Shown here: piece by piece, positions 63,648 through 64,000 of the stretch | How the letters are laid out: every line of letters starts with the position of its first letter | Numbering within the stretch: the first letter of the stretch is position 1 | NCBI GenBank assembly: GCA_942491485.1 | Contig: CALOAX010000004.1 | Coordinates: 744,001-808,000 of the forward strand | DNA from: Desulfoluna sp942491485 | Lineage (GTDB): Bacteria > Desulfobacterota > Desulfobacteria > Desulfobacterales > Desulfolunaceae | Length of the DNA: 64,000 nt | Reading direction: 5' to 3' | Translations under genes and position numbers: made by a program | The notes under the pieces: model-generated | What the model was told of the DNA's origin: nothing | The model's database searches: none | What the model saw: only the letters and a program-made list of their open reading frames with translations

Positions 63648-64000
63648 CTAACAGATTCTCGGGAGTTGGTCTCCTGTGAGTCGAGGAACCCGCCTTTTGC
63701 CACCGGTGAGGGTGGTCAGGGTGACGTGGGGGTGATCGGTTGTGGATGTGACTTCGCCGATGATGGCGGCCTCTTTTCCGTAGGGGCTGTTTTGGATGGC
63801 GGCGAGAACTGCTTCGGCCTTTTCCCGGGGGACCCATGCCAGGAGTTTGCCTTCGTTGGCCGTGTAAAGGGGGTCGAGGCCAAGGAGCTCGCCCAGGGCT
63901 GCCACATCGGGCCATATGGGAAGTTGGGCTTCGTCAATGGTGATGTGGACTCCGGAGGCACCGGCCACCTCGTTCAGGACTGTTGCCACGCCTCCTCGGG
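63648..64000 (-). CDS. hypE: Hydrogenase maturation factor HypE (C-terminal part)
   Basis: HypE dehydrates the HypF-made thiocarboxamide to a thiocyanate that becomes the CN ligand of the NiFe site. Only the C-terminal ~117 residues are inside the window. The AIRS-type sequence RGGVATVLNEVA is at the edge, followed by GLDPLYTANEGKLLAWV, and the protein ends PRIC: the C-terminal cysteine essential for cyanide transfer. The frame is open to the window edge, so the start is outside. Convergent with mvhA, it shows that hydrogenase accessory genes lie on both sides of the cluster. Confidence 0.92.
   Translation of the reverse strand, partial: RGGVATVLNEVAGASGVHITIDEAQLPIWPDVAALGELLGLDPLYTANEGKLLAWVPREKAEAVLAAIQNSPYGKEAAIIGEVTSTTDHPHVTLTTLTGGKRRVPRLTGDQLPRIC

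Overview
The window looks like part of a chromosome of an anaerobic, sulfate-reducer-type Desulfobacterota (Desulfobacteria, in the manner of Desulfoluna, Desulfatibacillum or Desulfobacterium). The basis is a heterodisulfide-reductase/[NiFe]-hydrogenase (Hdr-Mvh) cluster rich in in-frame TGA codons, an acyl-CoA (thiolase/3-hydroxyacyl-CoA dehydrogenase) locus paired with another hdrCB pair, sigma-54 and sigma-28 type promoters, and fairly high GC. The genus is an inference; no rRNA gene is present.

Layout. 0-6.3 kb: a cut-off sigma-54 activator (minus) faces a sigma-54 promoter, thiolase, 3-hydroxybutyryl-CoA dehydrogenase, and then hdrC-hdrB. 6.6-9.3 kb: a chemoreceptor behind a near-consensus sigma-28 promoter. 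9.9-13.7 kb: a SNF2 helicase and a SWIM zinc-finger protein in one operon. 13.9-18.6 kb: two single initiator tRNA genes flank an Hsp70-like protein and an ankyrin protein whose signal peptide is interrupted by TGA. 19.5-24.2 kb: a minus-strand signalling set (periplasmic binding protein, histidine kinase, response regulator/PP2C phosphatase). 24.7-33 kb: an accessory stretch with two DUF6880 relatives (the longer is at 36.6 kb), an NCS2 permease, a ferritin-like protein, an orphan antitoxin-like regulator, a damaged tRNA-Ser and a frameshifted TPR-CHAT lipoprotein. 33.4-48.6 kb: a diguanylate cyclase, an exchanger-like membrane protein, a secreted triple-LamG protein, an SGNH lipoprotein, a DUF1573 protein, a rhodanese and an HD hydrolase, each separated by repeats. 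49.0-50.05 kb: three tandem, identical initiator tRNA genes. 50.3-53.3 kb: gluQ (frameshifted), ychF and a short SWIM protein. 53.9-64 kb: hydrogenase maturation protease, HdrA, MvhD, an HdrBC-like protein, MvhG, MvhA and, convergent to them, the end of hypE.

The most striking biology is the 54.9-62.7 kb cluster. Four of its five enzyme genes (hdrA, mvhD, hdrBC-like, mvhA) are each split by one in-frame TGA exactly where the family has a metal-binding or redox cysteine, and each TGA is followed by a small hairpin suitable as a bacterial SECIS. The complex would couple H2 oxidation to ferredoxin and thiol/disulfide-type electron acceptors by flavin-based electron bifurcation, with selenocysteine at four points. 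The protease and HypE supply hydrogenase maturation.

The second theme is repetitive DNA. At least twenty intergenic sites carry a modular element with GCCTCCGGCGG inverted ends and interchangeable hairpin arms (family A). About a dozen carry a second, word-like hairpin mosaic (family B). Two full copies and at least two partial ones belong to a MITE-like element with inverted ends around CCGGATATTTCA (family C). Together they fill most of the space between genes.
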